Positions 24,061 through 35,098 of a DNA stretch of 64,000 nt are shown in pieces (position 1 is the first letter of the stretch; each line of letters starts with the position of its first letter). This DNA comes from Hofstenia miamia (Eukaryota > Xenacoelomorpha > Acoela > Hofsteniidae): assembly GCA_900660155.1 (NCBI GenBank), contig CABFPE010000354.1:274144-338143 (forward strand), read 5' to 3'. The notes under the pieces were generated by a model, which did not search any database, was not told the DNA's origin, and saw only the letters and a list, made by a program, of their open reading frames with translations. A program made the translations under genes and the position numbers.

Positions 24061-24815
24061 AACAAATTTGGAGGGAAAATTAATTACAATTAACTACACT
24101 TAAAATTAAATTAAATTGCATGCATTAGAAAATTTTGATGTTAAAATAATTTTTCTGTTTATTCATTAATGATGATCATATTTCTTTCTTTATATATAGT
24201 GGTTTTGTAATCTAATACTTTCATATATTAATTCGAAAATACTGGCAACTAAAGAAAAAGAAAATTTTGGAAAATTTAGAAAACTACATTTAAAAATACA
24301 AAAAGACCAATTCCGCATAAAATTCATTAAAGAATGTATATCATTAAAGTTAATCCCGAAGTTTCTTTCAATATCAATACCTCATTTAAAACCATATAGT
24401 GAACATTTCAAGAAAAGTCAATAGAAATCCTTAAAATCTATATTTAAAGATACAGTTAAACAATGCAAGAAAAACGAATTAAACCTTGAAGAAATGCAAA
24501 ACAAAGATCCTGTAGCAAAGTTACTGTGTTCTTCTTCATTAATTTATAAATATATACGTGAAGATTGTCAACAATCTTCCATCGGAGAGACACGAAGACA
24601 CTTTGCTACAAGATTCCATAAACATTTTTCAGGTCACCTAACATCAACATTCAATTAAAAAAGAATTACAAAATCACTATATATAAAGAAAGAAATAAGA
24701 TCAAGATTGGTGAATAAACAGAAAAATTGTTTTAACATGAACATTTTCTAATGCATGCAATTTTAATTAATTTTAAGTGTAGTTAATTGTAATTAATTTT
24801 CCTTCCAAATTTGTT

Positions 24816-24844
24816 CTGAAAAAGATTTTGAATCGAAACCGGTC
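24816..24844 (+). ncRNA. Hammerhead-like motif, tail of second PLE
   Basis: CTGAAAA, then GATTTTGAATC, then GAAACCGGTC. The GATT/AATC stem, the GAAA box and the ACCGGT palindrome are intact. The first box is degraded from CTGATGA. Confidence 0.4.
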
Positions 24845-24872
24845 GCATTTATGAAGCTCAGTAATCTAATAC

Positions 24873-24876
<4 letters not shown>

Positions 24877-24936
<60 letters not shown>

Positions 24937-24951
24937 TATATATATATATAT
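24877..24951. repeat. (TA)n array right of the second PLE
   Basis: Long TA array with one ACAG interruption near 24932. One of the longest in the window. Confidence 0.9.
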
Positions 24952-27900
24952 TCAAGAAAAAATTATTTTAGAAGTAAAGGACAACTAAGCAAGGGCTCAC
25001 GTACAACTTTTAATCATTAGAAAATCTTAATATAATTTATAGCATAGCCAAGACGGTTGCATGATTCTGACGCAAAAATACAAGTAAGGAAATCTTATTC
25101 ACTTACTACTATAAAAGGGCTATGACATTAGATGTGAGATAGAGATAGTACTGAATTGTGACTACACAAACGCAGTTGGCTGCATGGCTAAACCCAAAAA
25201 AATATATGAAGATGTTCCTTAACACCCTTTTTCAAATAATTTTAAATTGGTTTTGTGAAAAGTATATATAGGTGGAATGTAGTTCTTCAAATAAATGCTA
25301 TATTTATAATCCAAATTAGACTATATGTAATTATATTATTGATGCGCTTAAATATATTTACTTATATTTGACACTATGACCAAGGTATCTAAATTTTAAG
25401 TTTCTATGTCAATGATTAATATATAATCAGTGTTGAGTCAAGGTTCAAAATTCCGGGGGTAGTGATTACACCTAAGGGGGTGCAGCTCAGGTATGGCTGA
25501 TTTTTTGGAATGATTGTATAATGAGCACGGCGCGGCACTAATTTTCTAAAATATTGTTTTGATAGGGCACGTTTTCGTATGTGTTTACAAGCTCAGTTCG
25601 TTTCCAATTTTAACTTTTCAATTTAGCGCATTTTTCTAATTCAAATAAAATGATCACAACAAGCATATTGTTTTTACAAACAATTAAGGAAAATATAGGA
25701 CCTGCAGCATTGTAGATTAAATCGAACAATATCCATGCTGTGCACATTGATATTTTTAGTGCCATGGTCATTTCAAACATGGGTAGAAAACCTTGACCCA
25801 AGTCTGGCTGAGCCTAGACCGAATCCTGCACAGTGAATTTAAACCATTTCTATTTCGGGCGATTGTATGCCCATTTTTAGAACTCTTACCAAACAATTTT
25901 CTGTATTATTTTGATTTGCTAGACGATGTTAAGAAACTAATGATTAGTTTGATTACTAGTTCTTGCAGTAAACATATTTTCAAAAGGCAACTTTTAGAGA
26001 AATTCGCTTTGTTCGCAAAACTAGTGCGTTTCTTGATTGACACTTGGTTTCAAAACGTTTTGTTTATCTCAGTAAGAACTTTGATAATCTGACGCAGCCC
26101 ATTTGTGTTTTTTGAGATCTGCTAAAACCAATATATACATCCTGCAAAACGACTTTTTGTGAATCCTAGTTTGTCTTAAGCTCAAAACAACTGAAGAACT
26201 GAACAACTTTTTAAAGGAAATGTGGTCATCAGTGCCGACAGTCAAGAAATTGCCCAAATCTGTCAGAGCATTACGAAAAATTGGTTCAGGGCAGATTTTA
26301 AATGTATTAATAGTTGTATTCTTAATATCATTTTAGCTCAACCTGCTTCATTGTACATTAGCTCATGATAATGCTCCGGGTATAAGTCTAAACATTTGGG
26401 GTTTTACCATGTTTAAATATAAAACTTTGACACTAAGCTAAAAAGTATATTAAAAAACAAATGGCCTAACTTTGTAAAGAATTGTTGAAAAATCTCATAT
26501 AATGCAAATTTTAACGGTTAGAACTTACTGTCCATATAGGGTAACCTTGCAATGCTGTTATATATTTTTCAAGATTATTTGAATAATGTTCCTGTCATTT
26601 TAAAGCTGAACATTGGCAGATTTAGAGGTGGACTATGGGACTGCATTCCCCCCTTCCACCATGGGAAGCAAAGCGGAGGTTAATTTTTGCAACCTTAGTA
26701 AAAATTCAAAATTAGTGACAAATTTTTTAATTTCATTTGCAAAACGATCCAAGGGTTTTGCAAATATTTTCAAGATATTTTGCAAATTTTTCAAACAACT
26801 TGCAAGATTCCCTAAAATTTAACAAAACTTGCAAAGATTTGGCAAATATTTGTCAAACTTTCCAACTTTTTTCAAATAATCTTACGCATTTCTAAGAATG
26901 TATCATATATATTCCAATGTTAGGCGTTTCATTTACAATCCATCAAACTTCAGTATTTAATAAATTTTAAGGACAGTTGAAACAACTGCTTCCACAGTAT
27001 ACAAAGATCTGTGCACGGTTGGGAAATATAATCAATGCTGTTTCCTTGCAGATGTTAATTATGACATATTTTTGTTAAAGAATCTGGCCACGGGAGTTGT
27101 CTCCCCACTTTTCTCGAAAAAAGTCTTTACCCAAAAAATACAGGTCCTTCTATTTTATGAGAAATTTTTAAGAGCTTCCTAATTTTTTTTTGCAAGATAG
27201 CTGAATAATTCCCTACATATGACAGCTAAACTAAAATCCTAGAAAAAACATAGATTCCTAAATATAAGTTATTTTAATCCCCCATCAGCACCAAATAAAG
27301 TCAGAACAATTTGGATATTTCTCAAATGCTATATTGTACACAATCAAAGTGCTTAATGAAAGTGGCCCTTTGTATGAATTAAAAAGGCTGTACACTGGAT
27401 AAATTTAAACTGTTAAGTACATTTCAGATGCTCTGTAAACCCAATATATTTGTTAGAGGAACTGTAGAATCATCAAGATTCAATCATCCTCAACAGCAAT
27501 CAAGCATCATCCAAACATAAATGCGTAGGTTGCCTTTTTAATCATTGTTGTTAAGATTTTGTTATACAAAATAATTACCATTTTATATAAAAATCTAATA
27601 ATACATGGTAGAATTTTCAATCCCAAAAAATGCAACTTCATTCCTACATAAAACTTTTATAATCAGATACGATTTGCGAATTTCTCCAGTAATTTGATAT
27701 TGTAATTGCTATATGCTACAGAAAAATGAATGCTAAAGATTGACCAACCACCAATGCAAATTAAAAGAGACTCAGTAAAACTAATTGTCTATGTAGAAAT
27801 GTTTCACTCTAGATTTCAAAAAATAATAGTCCTGAGGAAATTATTCAATTACTGGTCCTGACGTCAGACCCACGCAACTGCTGGTGGTACTGGAAACAAA

Positions 27901-28998
27901 AAACAAGACATAGGATAGGATCAGTATGAAACCACGACTAACTTTTCATTTTCAAACTGAGACTGTGAGAAATTTGAATAAAATATTTGCTATTATGTTT
28001 ACTTGCTAAACTAAAAATGTCTGTAATATTGTATCTCCATTCAATGTTCTGTTTTGTTAATATAATGCGTAATTTTAACACATTTAATTTTATTACAGGG
28101 CCACAAATAGATGCATCTATACATAAATATAAATTAAAACGCCATAGTAGAAAGTCCGACTAGAACATCAGCAAGAACTTTCAAATTCTTATCATAACAT
28201 GTAGAGAAATTTTTATGGATTCAAAACTTAATCAAATTTAGAATGAAAAATATTATGTAAAAATCAAAAATTTCAAGATCCGCCTCTGAAAAGGAGATAT
28301 GTATAAAAATAAAAGTTCGATTGGATTTAGCTGTATTTCAAAACTTGGAATTAAATAATTAAACTTAAATTGAAACTTTTCACCTCTCAATAATCAAATA
28401 GCTTTAGGATTTGTACTTTAGTTGTTGTATAATATATCAAAATAAAGAAATGCAAATTTAGTATTTGTAGCATTTTTGTATATATATTAATAATGTCATT
28501 CGTAGCGCATTTTGCTAGATGCTACTACTTTGCTTGCTAACATTCATTGACAAGTTTATATCAAAAAGATGAATTAATGTACTAAATTACAGCATAATAG
28601 TCGTAATTAAGATTGATAGATACAGAATCAAGCAATAATTTTCTTTGATTTGGTTTTGACAAACTTACACGAAAATGCATGCCTACAAATCTATTCAAAT
28701 GCCCTCATTTCAAAACCTAATGAATTTTGTTAACTTTCTGCTATAAACTTTTGTCAAGGGAATTTTAATCAAAAGTCTTTCTTTTCATTAGATTATTTCA
28801 GAATAGCAGTTTACAAATATCTTTTCGAAATTGAAAATCTTTCCATTTTTACATTGACCTCTTCAAAATGTGATGAGCATGTGCTATTCTTACAAATAGG
28901 CTTTCATGATTTACCAATCGTGATAATAAATTTTGTTTTAATTTTATGTTTTAAATTGAAATGAATATATGATAAATTGCAAAAATTCAAATCATGTA

Positions 28999-29037
<39 letters not shown>

Positions 29038-31320
29038 TTTTGCTCAGTTTTTATGCTAAACATTGGATAGTGTTTCATACTAGCATTTTATAAAGAATCC
29101 ACATTTTATCGGTATATTGACTTACTACGAAATACATTTAATAACATGTTAAAATATATAAGTAATGATGCATGAATATTTTACGTAAAAATGCGAAATC
29201 AATCTTTTTATGAGGTTGCATGAAAATCTTAATTAATGTAATATTTGAGCATATTTCAGAGTGTATTGTGTAAAGTAAATTAGCTTTGCCATTTATTTAT
29301 AGCACATAAAAACCAATCACCTCAAGTAATATTCGCGGCGTTCAACAGTAATTAATTTAAAAAATCTACTTCGATTTAACGTTAGTCTTTTAAGGCGAGG
29401 GCGGTATATACTTTCCATGCAAATCAATTTAAATCTAATTGAATTGTCAACTTAGCCTAATAAAACTTGAATACACACCAATAGATATTTTGGAATATGC
29501 TAATTGGATAGACTTTTCGAATAACTTAAAATACACATAGAATGTGTACAAAATAAGGAAACTAATTCACTTTCAAATTTTATAGAGGAAATGCGAAATT
29601 GCAATTACCAAAATTATTTTTTTGAAAATTAATTCAAAACAAATATTTTACAAATATCGTTTCAAGCAAAATTCCAAATTAATCAATTCAAATGTTGTCG
29701 GATGAATGTTGAAATTAAATTTTAAATCCATTTAGATCCAATGAAATTTCAATTTCACATTGCCATTTTCTGCTTTCACTACTAATATGTTATTAAGTAA
29801 TCTAGTAATGATCTTATGATGGCCTTAGTAAAACAAAACTAACTCATGCAAATTTAATTACTATATATAAAATATGCAAAAAATTTGCTAAAATATAATT
29901 GGATTTTGATAAAATCAATTCATTACTAGTACGGAGAGCTTCAGTCTCCCAAAACAAAAGCTACAATTTGATTAGTTTCTAAGAACTTCTTGTCATCCTC
30001 ACATATCTCTATTCTCTTTTATTCGATATATACATGTATTTATATATATATATATATATATATATGTGTAGGCGTATAGTTTGCCCTAATTTCTATGCTG
30101 ATTTCAATAAAAAATCACTATCATTGTCTTAATTTGATATGGGAAACTTAGTTTTGCAGGTGCACATTAAACTTTTACTGAAAATCATTTAAAAAGTACT
30201 AATACTTGCTGAAGTAGTTACATGATCATATAGCAGAAATCTTAAAGTTCAAAATTTTTAAAAATTTTTAAAGTTTATTCACTTTATAGAGTGTTAATTT
30301 TTCACCAACGCAAATTGGAAAACCTTTTTTTAAGTACACCTCTAGTTTTGAGTAGTTTCAAAGTATAAAGGCAATTTACATTTGAAATATATTATTTATA
30401 TTTTATTTTTATTTTATATCGATTTAATTTTAAAAATTATCTTAGACATTCAAGGGTCGCAATAACTATTAAAATTTTTTTTTGAAATTGAAAACTAGTT
30501 TTTTATGCATAAATTTATATAAGAAATTTCAAGAGACTTAAACTTGAAGGTAAAATTGGAAATACATTCAGGTAAGAATATTTAAAATATGTTCTTACTT
30601 TGAAATATTCTATTATTGAGCAATAATGGAGAAAATATTTAGAATTTGCTAAACTTTGCATGCACGAAGTTTCTTATAATCAGTAGCTTTTTCATTAGAA
30701 TGTAAACTGTTTGTTAGTTACACCTTTTGGAGATTAGAAAATACGATGATTCAATCCTTTTAGCAGTATTTTATACTTGGCTTAAGCTATTTCTTGAGTG
30801 ACTTTACACCAGAGACCATTTATTATTTATATGTTATTAATGTGAGTTTCTGTGAAATTCAATTTATTCCAGAAATGTGAAAATTAAGTAGATCAATTAT
30901 TTCAGAATGACATTTAAGTAATATAACATAGTGAAAGTCGTTACCGCTGAAAATGTAAAGTTGGGGACTAGGAAATACTAATCGAAAGACACTGAATATC
31001 TATTTAAAAAAAATAATTTTAAGCAAATATTTTTATAGTCTTTTATGACACTTTAGAGATGTATTGATTTACATATTCTTTATGTTTATGCTTGTGTAGT
31101 AAAAATACTAAAAGTAAAAGCAAATTTTTTGATGTATAGATCAAATACAAAACTACAAACTTCCAGCTACATGTATTAACAAAATGATAATAAAACATAT
31201 ATAATATAAATACATGCACCTGTGTGAATTTGTATGCGTGACTTTCTAGCCGCAATGCAAAATTTTCTAATGATTGTAGTTTGTTATTGTCGCCAAGTAT
31301 GCATGTCTATTAATAATAAT
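24952..31320. other. Large gene-free intron stretch
   Basis: About 6.4 kb of AT-rich DNA. An open frame at 25793-26092 (plus) is slightly coding-like but unassigned. A degenerate repeat of TTGCAAA-type words lies at about 26735-26860, and (TA)n arrays near 29001-29034 and 30041-30066. The start of a G/C-richer block at 25440-25560 and another at 26620-26680 look like transposon end debris. No gene is supported. Confidence 0.45.
26735..26860. repeat. Degenerate repeat of TTTGCAAAT-type units
   Basis: Repeated words such as TTTTGCAAATATTTTCAAG, TTTTGCAAATTTTTC, CTTGCAAGATT and CTTGCAAAGATT occur about every 20 bases. It looks like a decayed tandem repeat. Confidence 0.5.
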
Positions 31321-31324
31321 AATA

Positions 31325-33400
31325 ACGGCATAAGTGAACGGATGAGCAGAACAGAACAGCCCTGGAGTGTTACAGAAGAAGCAGGCCAGATGAGAGGGGT
31401 TACAGGAAGATAATGTTGGAAGAATGGAGGAAGGCAGGAACGGGATTAGAAGTTACAGAGCAGAGGCTTGCAGGACAAGTGCGAAATTTGCAGTTGGATG
31501 AGAGTAAGGGGTTAGGCTAAGCAAAGGGAAGATGAAGTGACAGACGTTGTGACAGAAGTGGCGGAAGCAGCAGAACCAGTGGGCGCAGAAACTGAAGCAG
31601 CAATCAAGGAAAAGATGAAGGAAGAAATAGGTGAGAGAACTAGGTTGCCAGTTTCAAGAGGAGTTAAGAAAAGCAAGCCAGCAGTAGAGACAGCTAAGGT
31701 CAATAAAGTGTTGGAGAGGATAGATGCTAGGAGTGTCACAGAAGTAAATAGCTTAGTGTATGCAGGTGCATGTGAGATGCTGAAAAATGTAGGCATGGAC
31801 ATAAAAAAGAAAAGACGACAAGAAGATGAGAATGACAGAAAGCCGGCATGGGAAAAAAGAATTGAGAATAAAGTGGCATAGATTAGGCAGTACAGGACAG
31901 GTGCAGGGTAGGTAAGGGCAAGACTATAGAAACTGCAAAAGAAGAGCTTAAGCAGAGATTAGTTACAGAAACTGAGAAACTGAGAAAATATAGGGAAAGG
32001 GCAAAGCCAGCAAGAGACAATATGAAGTTTGAGACCCAAGAAGGAAGATTTTACAAAGAACTATATGCAGGAGAAAAGGCTACAGCTAGAGCAGGCAAGG
32101 AAACAGTAAGGTTCTGGGAGAATATATGGGGAAGTGAGGAACCAGAGATAGAAAGTGAGCAGATGCAGAAAGAATTCAAGCAAGAAAAAGAAGTAATCAC
32201 AACTGCAAAGCTGAAGAAGGCTCTAAAGAAGATAAAGAACTGGAAGGGCCAGGCAGAAATGAGGTACATGGGTATTGGCTGAAGAAGTTCACAAATGTTC
32301 ATGAGAGACTAGCAGTAGCATTAGAGGAGTGTTTGGTGAGTGGGTGCCCACAGTGTATGGTAGTGGGAAGGACATTTCTGATACAGAAGGACCCAAAGAA
32401 AGGTAGTGAGGCAAGCAACTTCAGGCCAATAACATATCTGCCAACAACTTGGAAATTGCTAACTTCTGTGATTTCAATTAGGCTGGCATGTTACTTAGAA
32501 CAGAACAGGTTGATACCAGAGGAGCAGAATGGATGTACGACAAAGACGAGAGGATGCAAAGATCAATTGTTGATAGACCAGGCAGTGGTGGAGAATTGTA
32601 GAAGAAGGAAGACAAACTTAGCAATGGCATGGATAGAAGAAGGCGTATAACAGCATATCACATAGATGGGTATTGAGGACGCTAGAGGCCAATGGAGTTT
32701 CACGGAAATGAGTTGAGTTTCTAGAGAGGGAGATGGGAAAGTGGCAGACTGAGATACATAGGCACAGGTTGAGGTTTAGGCGAGGCATATTCCAAGGAGA
32801 CAGCTTATAATCACTACTGTTTGTAGTTAGCTTAATCCCTATCACAAAAAAGTTAAAGGAGACAGGCATAGGGTATAAGATGGAGAAGAATGGTAGAGCA
32901 GTGAGTCACCTATGGTACATGGACGACCTGAAGATGTATGCTAGTTCAAGGAAGACGTTGCAGAAGCAAGTGGAGACCTTGCAGAAGGCAAGCGGAGTTT
33001 CCGGGTTAGAATTTGGATTAGGAAAGTTGAGGCAGTGACAATGACTAGAAGTAAGTGCATGGTGGCGATGGTTTAAGGTCGAGCAGTGGGGATATGATTG
33101 AGTAAGTCAAAGAGGAGTGCAAGTACTTAGGAGTGATAGAGAGGGACAGAACAGATCATGAGGAAATGAAGATGAGGCTAAGAAAAGAATACAAGAGGAA
33201 AGTAAGGAAGGTTCTACAGAAGTCAGCATTGAATGGGCAGAATAGTATAAAAGCAATTAATACATGGACGATAACAGTGTTAGGCAGGAATAGTTAGGTG
33301 GAACAAGAATGAACTTAGGGAGCTAGAAAGGGAGACAAGGAAGATACTTGCAGCAGAGAGAGCATTCAACTTAAATGGAGATTTTGGTTTTCCCAGATCC
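31325..33400 (+). mobile_element. Decayed R2-like non-LTR retrotransposon (LINE)
   Basis: A strikingly purine-rich plus-strand block (lysine and glutamate codons) unlike its AT-rich flanks. In order: an N-terminal region with VTEQRLAGQVRNLQ; the open part 31537-31881 (TAKVNKVLERIDARSVTEVN, then KPAWEKRIENKVA); 32022-32282 ending KKALKKIKNWKG; then reverse transcriptase blocks SNFRPITYLPTTWKLLTSVI (about 32420) and LEQNRLIPEEQNG; the catalytic YMDDLKMYA near 32915; then CKYLGVIERD and NSIKAINTW beyond 33100. This is the single-frame LINE type usually labelled R2-like. At least five frame breaks or stops separate the parts, and the terminal endonuclease is not seen. An (AAT)n tract lies just upstream. 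Confidence 0.8.
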
Positions 33401-33740
33401 TTTCACAACATTCACACTATGCGAAATTCGCTACCAGGGATTTTAAAACGAAAGGATGGTGGTTGAAAACCTTTATCGTGAACACTTATAGCAAAGTTTA
33501 AAAAAAATCATACTCGCAACGCATTTGAAATCTTTTATTATGTATATTCTTACATTACAAGTTTTATGTTCAATGATCTTCGATGATATAAATTTGGTGC
33601 TTACAGTTAATTGCCGTATATTCCTTAAGTTTCATATTACTGTTCTTACAAAAAAAGACTTGCCGAAATGGGATTTATCGCAGTCGAGATTTTCGCCAAA
33701 ACATATAACTTTTTATTATATATCCATGTGTATATCTATA
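33401..33740. other. Spacer between LINE and Tc1 element
   Basis: AT-rich, no recognisable gene. The last bases before 33741 are TATA, giving the TA target of the Tc1 insertion. Confidence 0.5.
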
Positions 33741-33776
33741 CAGTACTGGCCAAAAGTTTGGGAACACTTTCCAAAT

Positions 33777-34890
33777 TTAGAAATTTTTGTATTTTACACT
33801 AAAGAACGCAATGTAGAAACAATATAATAACACAATATAGAAACAATATGATAACACCATGTAGAAACAATATGATAACACCATGTAGAAAGTAAATAGA
33901 TGGCCATTGGCCAAACACGCAGCAATGCGATTTGAAATTGACTCGACCAGCTTTCTAAAATAATCATCAGTAATCTCTGTGCACCATACCACTTTAATTT
34001 GCTCCTTCAGATCTTCGAGTGATGTGCAGGCAGTTTTTGATGTGATGCCAGCAATTTTCTATGACGTTGAGGTCTGGGGAGTCTCCCGGCCAGTTCTCAA
34101 GCAGTCGAAAGTCTTGTGATGCAACCCACTGTTTCACAACTTTTACGCTGTGGCAAGGAGCACCATCTTGTTGTAGTACAGATGTTCCACGAAGCTGCAT
34201 AATCATGGGAACTTTCTCCTGAATTATTTTGAGGCAGGCCTTGGCTTTGACTGTCTCGTTGTGAGGAAAAAAATGCAGACCAGCACGACCGTTCGCAGTT
34301 ATAGCACCCCAAATCATCACAGAAGGTGCTCAGCCGACAGTTTGTTGCGCGTAACGTGTGTTGAATCTTTGGTTTCTTGGTCTTCGTACGTGTGCCCAGT
34401 TTGATGTTAACTGGCAAATATTGGATTCGTCACTAAACATTACTCGATGCCACATCTCAGGGGTGTAGTTTTGGTAATGCCTGCAGAAGCGCAACCGGTC
34501 TCGAATGTTCTTTGAGGACAATCAGGGTTTGGCTGCCGGTTTGCACAATGGAAGGTCAAAGGTAGTATTCAATCGCCGCCTAATGGTGCGTGTTGATACA
34601 TTCTGCACTACCGCACCTAGTTTTGCTTTGACTTCAAAAGATGACGAGAATGGTTGATTGACGACGTAACAGTGAATGAGAAGGTCAGGCTGAGGTGTTG
34701 TTACTTTTGGTCTTCCAGACCGCTTGTAAGAGGAAAAAATTAGCATTTGCTGATAGCGAGTAACACTTCTCGATACCGAAGATATTGACACGCCGATTCT
34801 AACAGCTATAGCGCGATAATTGTACCCCTCCTCGTACAAGATATGAATTTGAGCACGCTTTGTTGGTGAAATTTCATTACCACGAACCAT
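33777..34890 (-). pseudogene. Tc1-type transposase, broken
   Basis: Cut-and-paste transposase. From ATG at 34890: a helix-turn-helix pair (ISPTKRAQIHILYEEGY, then IGVSISSVSRSVTRYQQ), a GRPK hook, a second DNA-binding half, then the catalytic domain. Catalytic residues are the Asp of FSDES (about 34430), the Asp of QQDGAPCH (about 34166) and the Glu of NVIENCW (about 34058). By my count 35 residues separate the last two, a DD35E pattern rather than the common DD34E. Two in-frame TGA stops (about 34522 and 34330) and one frameshift near 34000 interrupt it. After the frameshift the frame continues to VVWCTEITDDYF and an 8-residue repeat tail. Confidence 0.9.
33811..33892 (-). repeat. 24-bp minisatellite inside the Tc1 element
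   Basis: About 3.4 units of ATGTAGAAACAATATGATAA plus CACC. Because 24 is divisible by 3 it stays in frame on the minus strand and is read as repeats of SYCFYMVL at the transposase end. Confidence 0.85.
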
Positions 34891-35076
34891 ATTTCAAATT
34901 ATAATGATTGTGTTTTTTCAGGGAAAATGTATTGTATGTTAATTTGATTGGCTAAATGAATCTGTTGTAAATTCTAATAAAAAATGGGAATTCCAGGAAT
35001 TTTACGAAGTTTCCAGAAAATAGCATAAAACACGCTTTAGACAGGTTACTGTTCCCAAACTTTTGGCTAGTACTGT

Positions 35077-35098
35077 ATATATATATATATATATATAT
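35077..35098. repeat. (TA)n array at the Tc1 right flank
   Basis: TA array directly after the TA target duplication of the Tc1 element. Confidence 0.85.

Larger units (their letters stand above)
24031..24876 (+). mobile_element. Internally deleted Penelope-like element with inverted 5' end
   Basis: The left end (24031-24235, minus) is the reverse complement of the right tail (about 24660-24845). Between them the plus strand encodes, in pieces, an N-terminal PLE region (RIKFIKECISLKLIPKFLSI at about 24320) fused directly to a GIY-YIG start (YIREDCQQSSIGETRRH at about 24555). The whole reverse transcriptase is missing, so this is a short non-autonomous derivative. It differs clearly from the 18-20 kb copy and is a separate family. 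No N lies within it, so the inverted end is a genuine product of insertion. The tail AAGCTCAGTA is shared with the 18-20 kb PLE. Confidence 0.75.
33741..35075 (-). mobile_element. Tc1/mariner element, both ends present, DD35E spacing
   Basis: A 1335-bp DNA transposon with inverted ends CAGTACTGGCCAAAAGTTTG (left) and CAGTACTAGCCAAAAGTTTG (right), each flanked by TA. It encodes one transposase on the minus strand (see 33777-34890). Length and ends are typical of Tc1-type elements. The ends are well conserved, so they could still be cut by a transposase supplied elsewhere. Confidence 0.93.

Noticed and set aside
25793-26092. Possible hAT transposase remnant on the plus strand
   Set aside because: Faint resemblance of one segment only. 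No zinc finger, dimerisation domain or terminal repeats could be found.
31512-31802. Minus-strand open frame opposite the R2-like LINE
   Set aside because: Shadow of the plus-strand LINE frame; its Ser/Thr/Ala-rich content comes from the complement of Lys/Glu codons.
33811-33892. CRISPR-like short repeat array
   Set aside because: Units are contiguous 24-bp tandem copies without spacers inside a eukaryotic transposon; it is a minisatellite.
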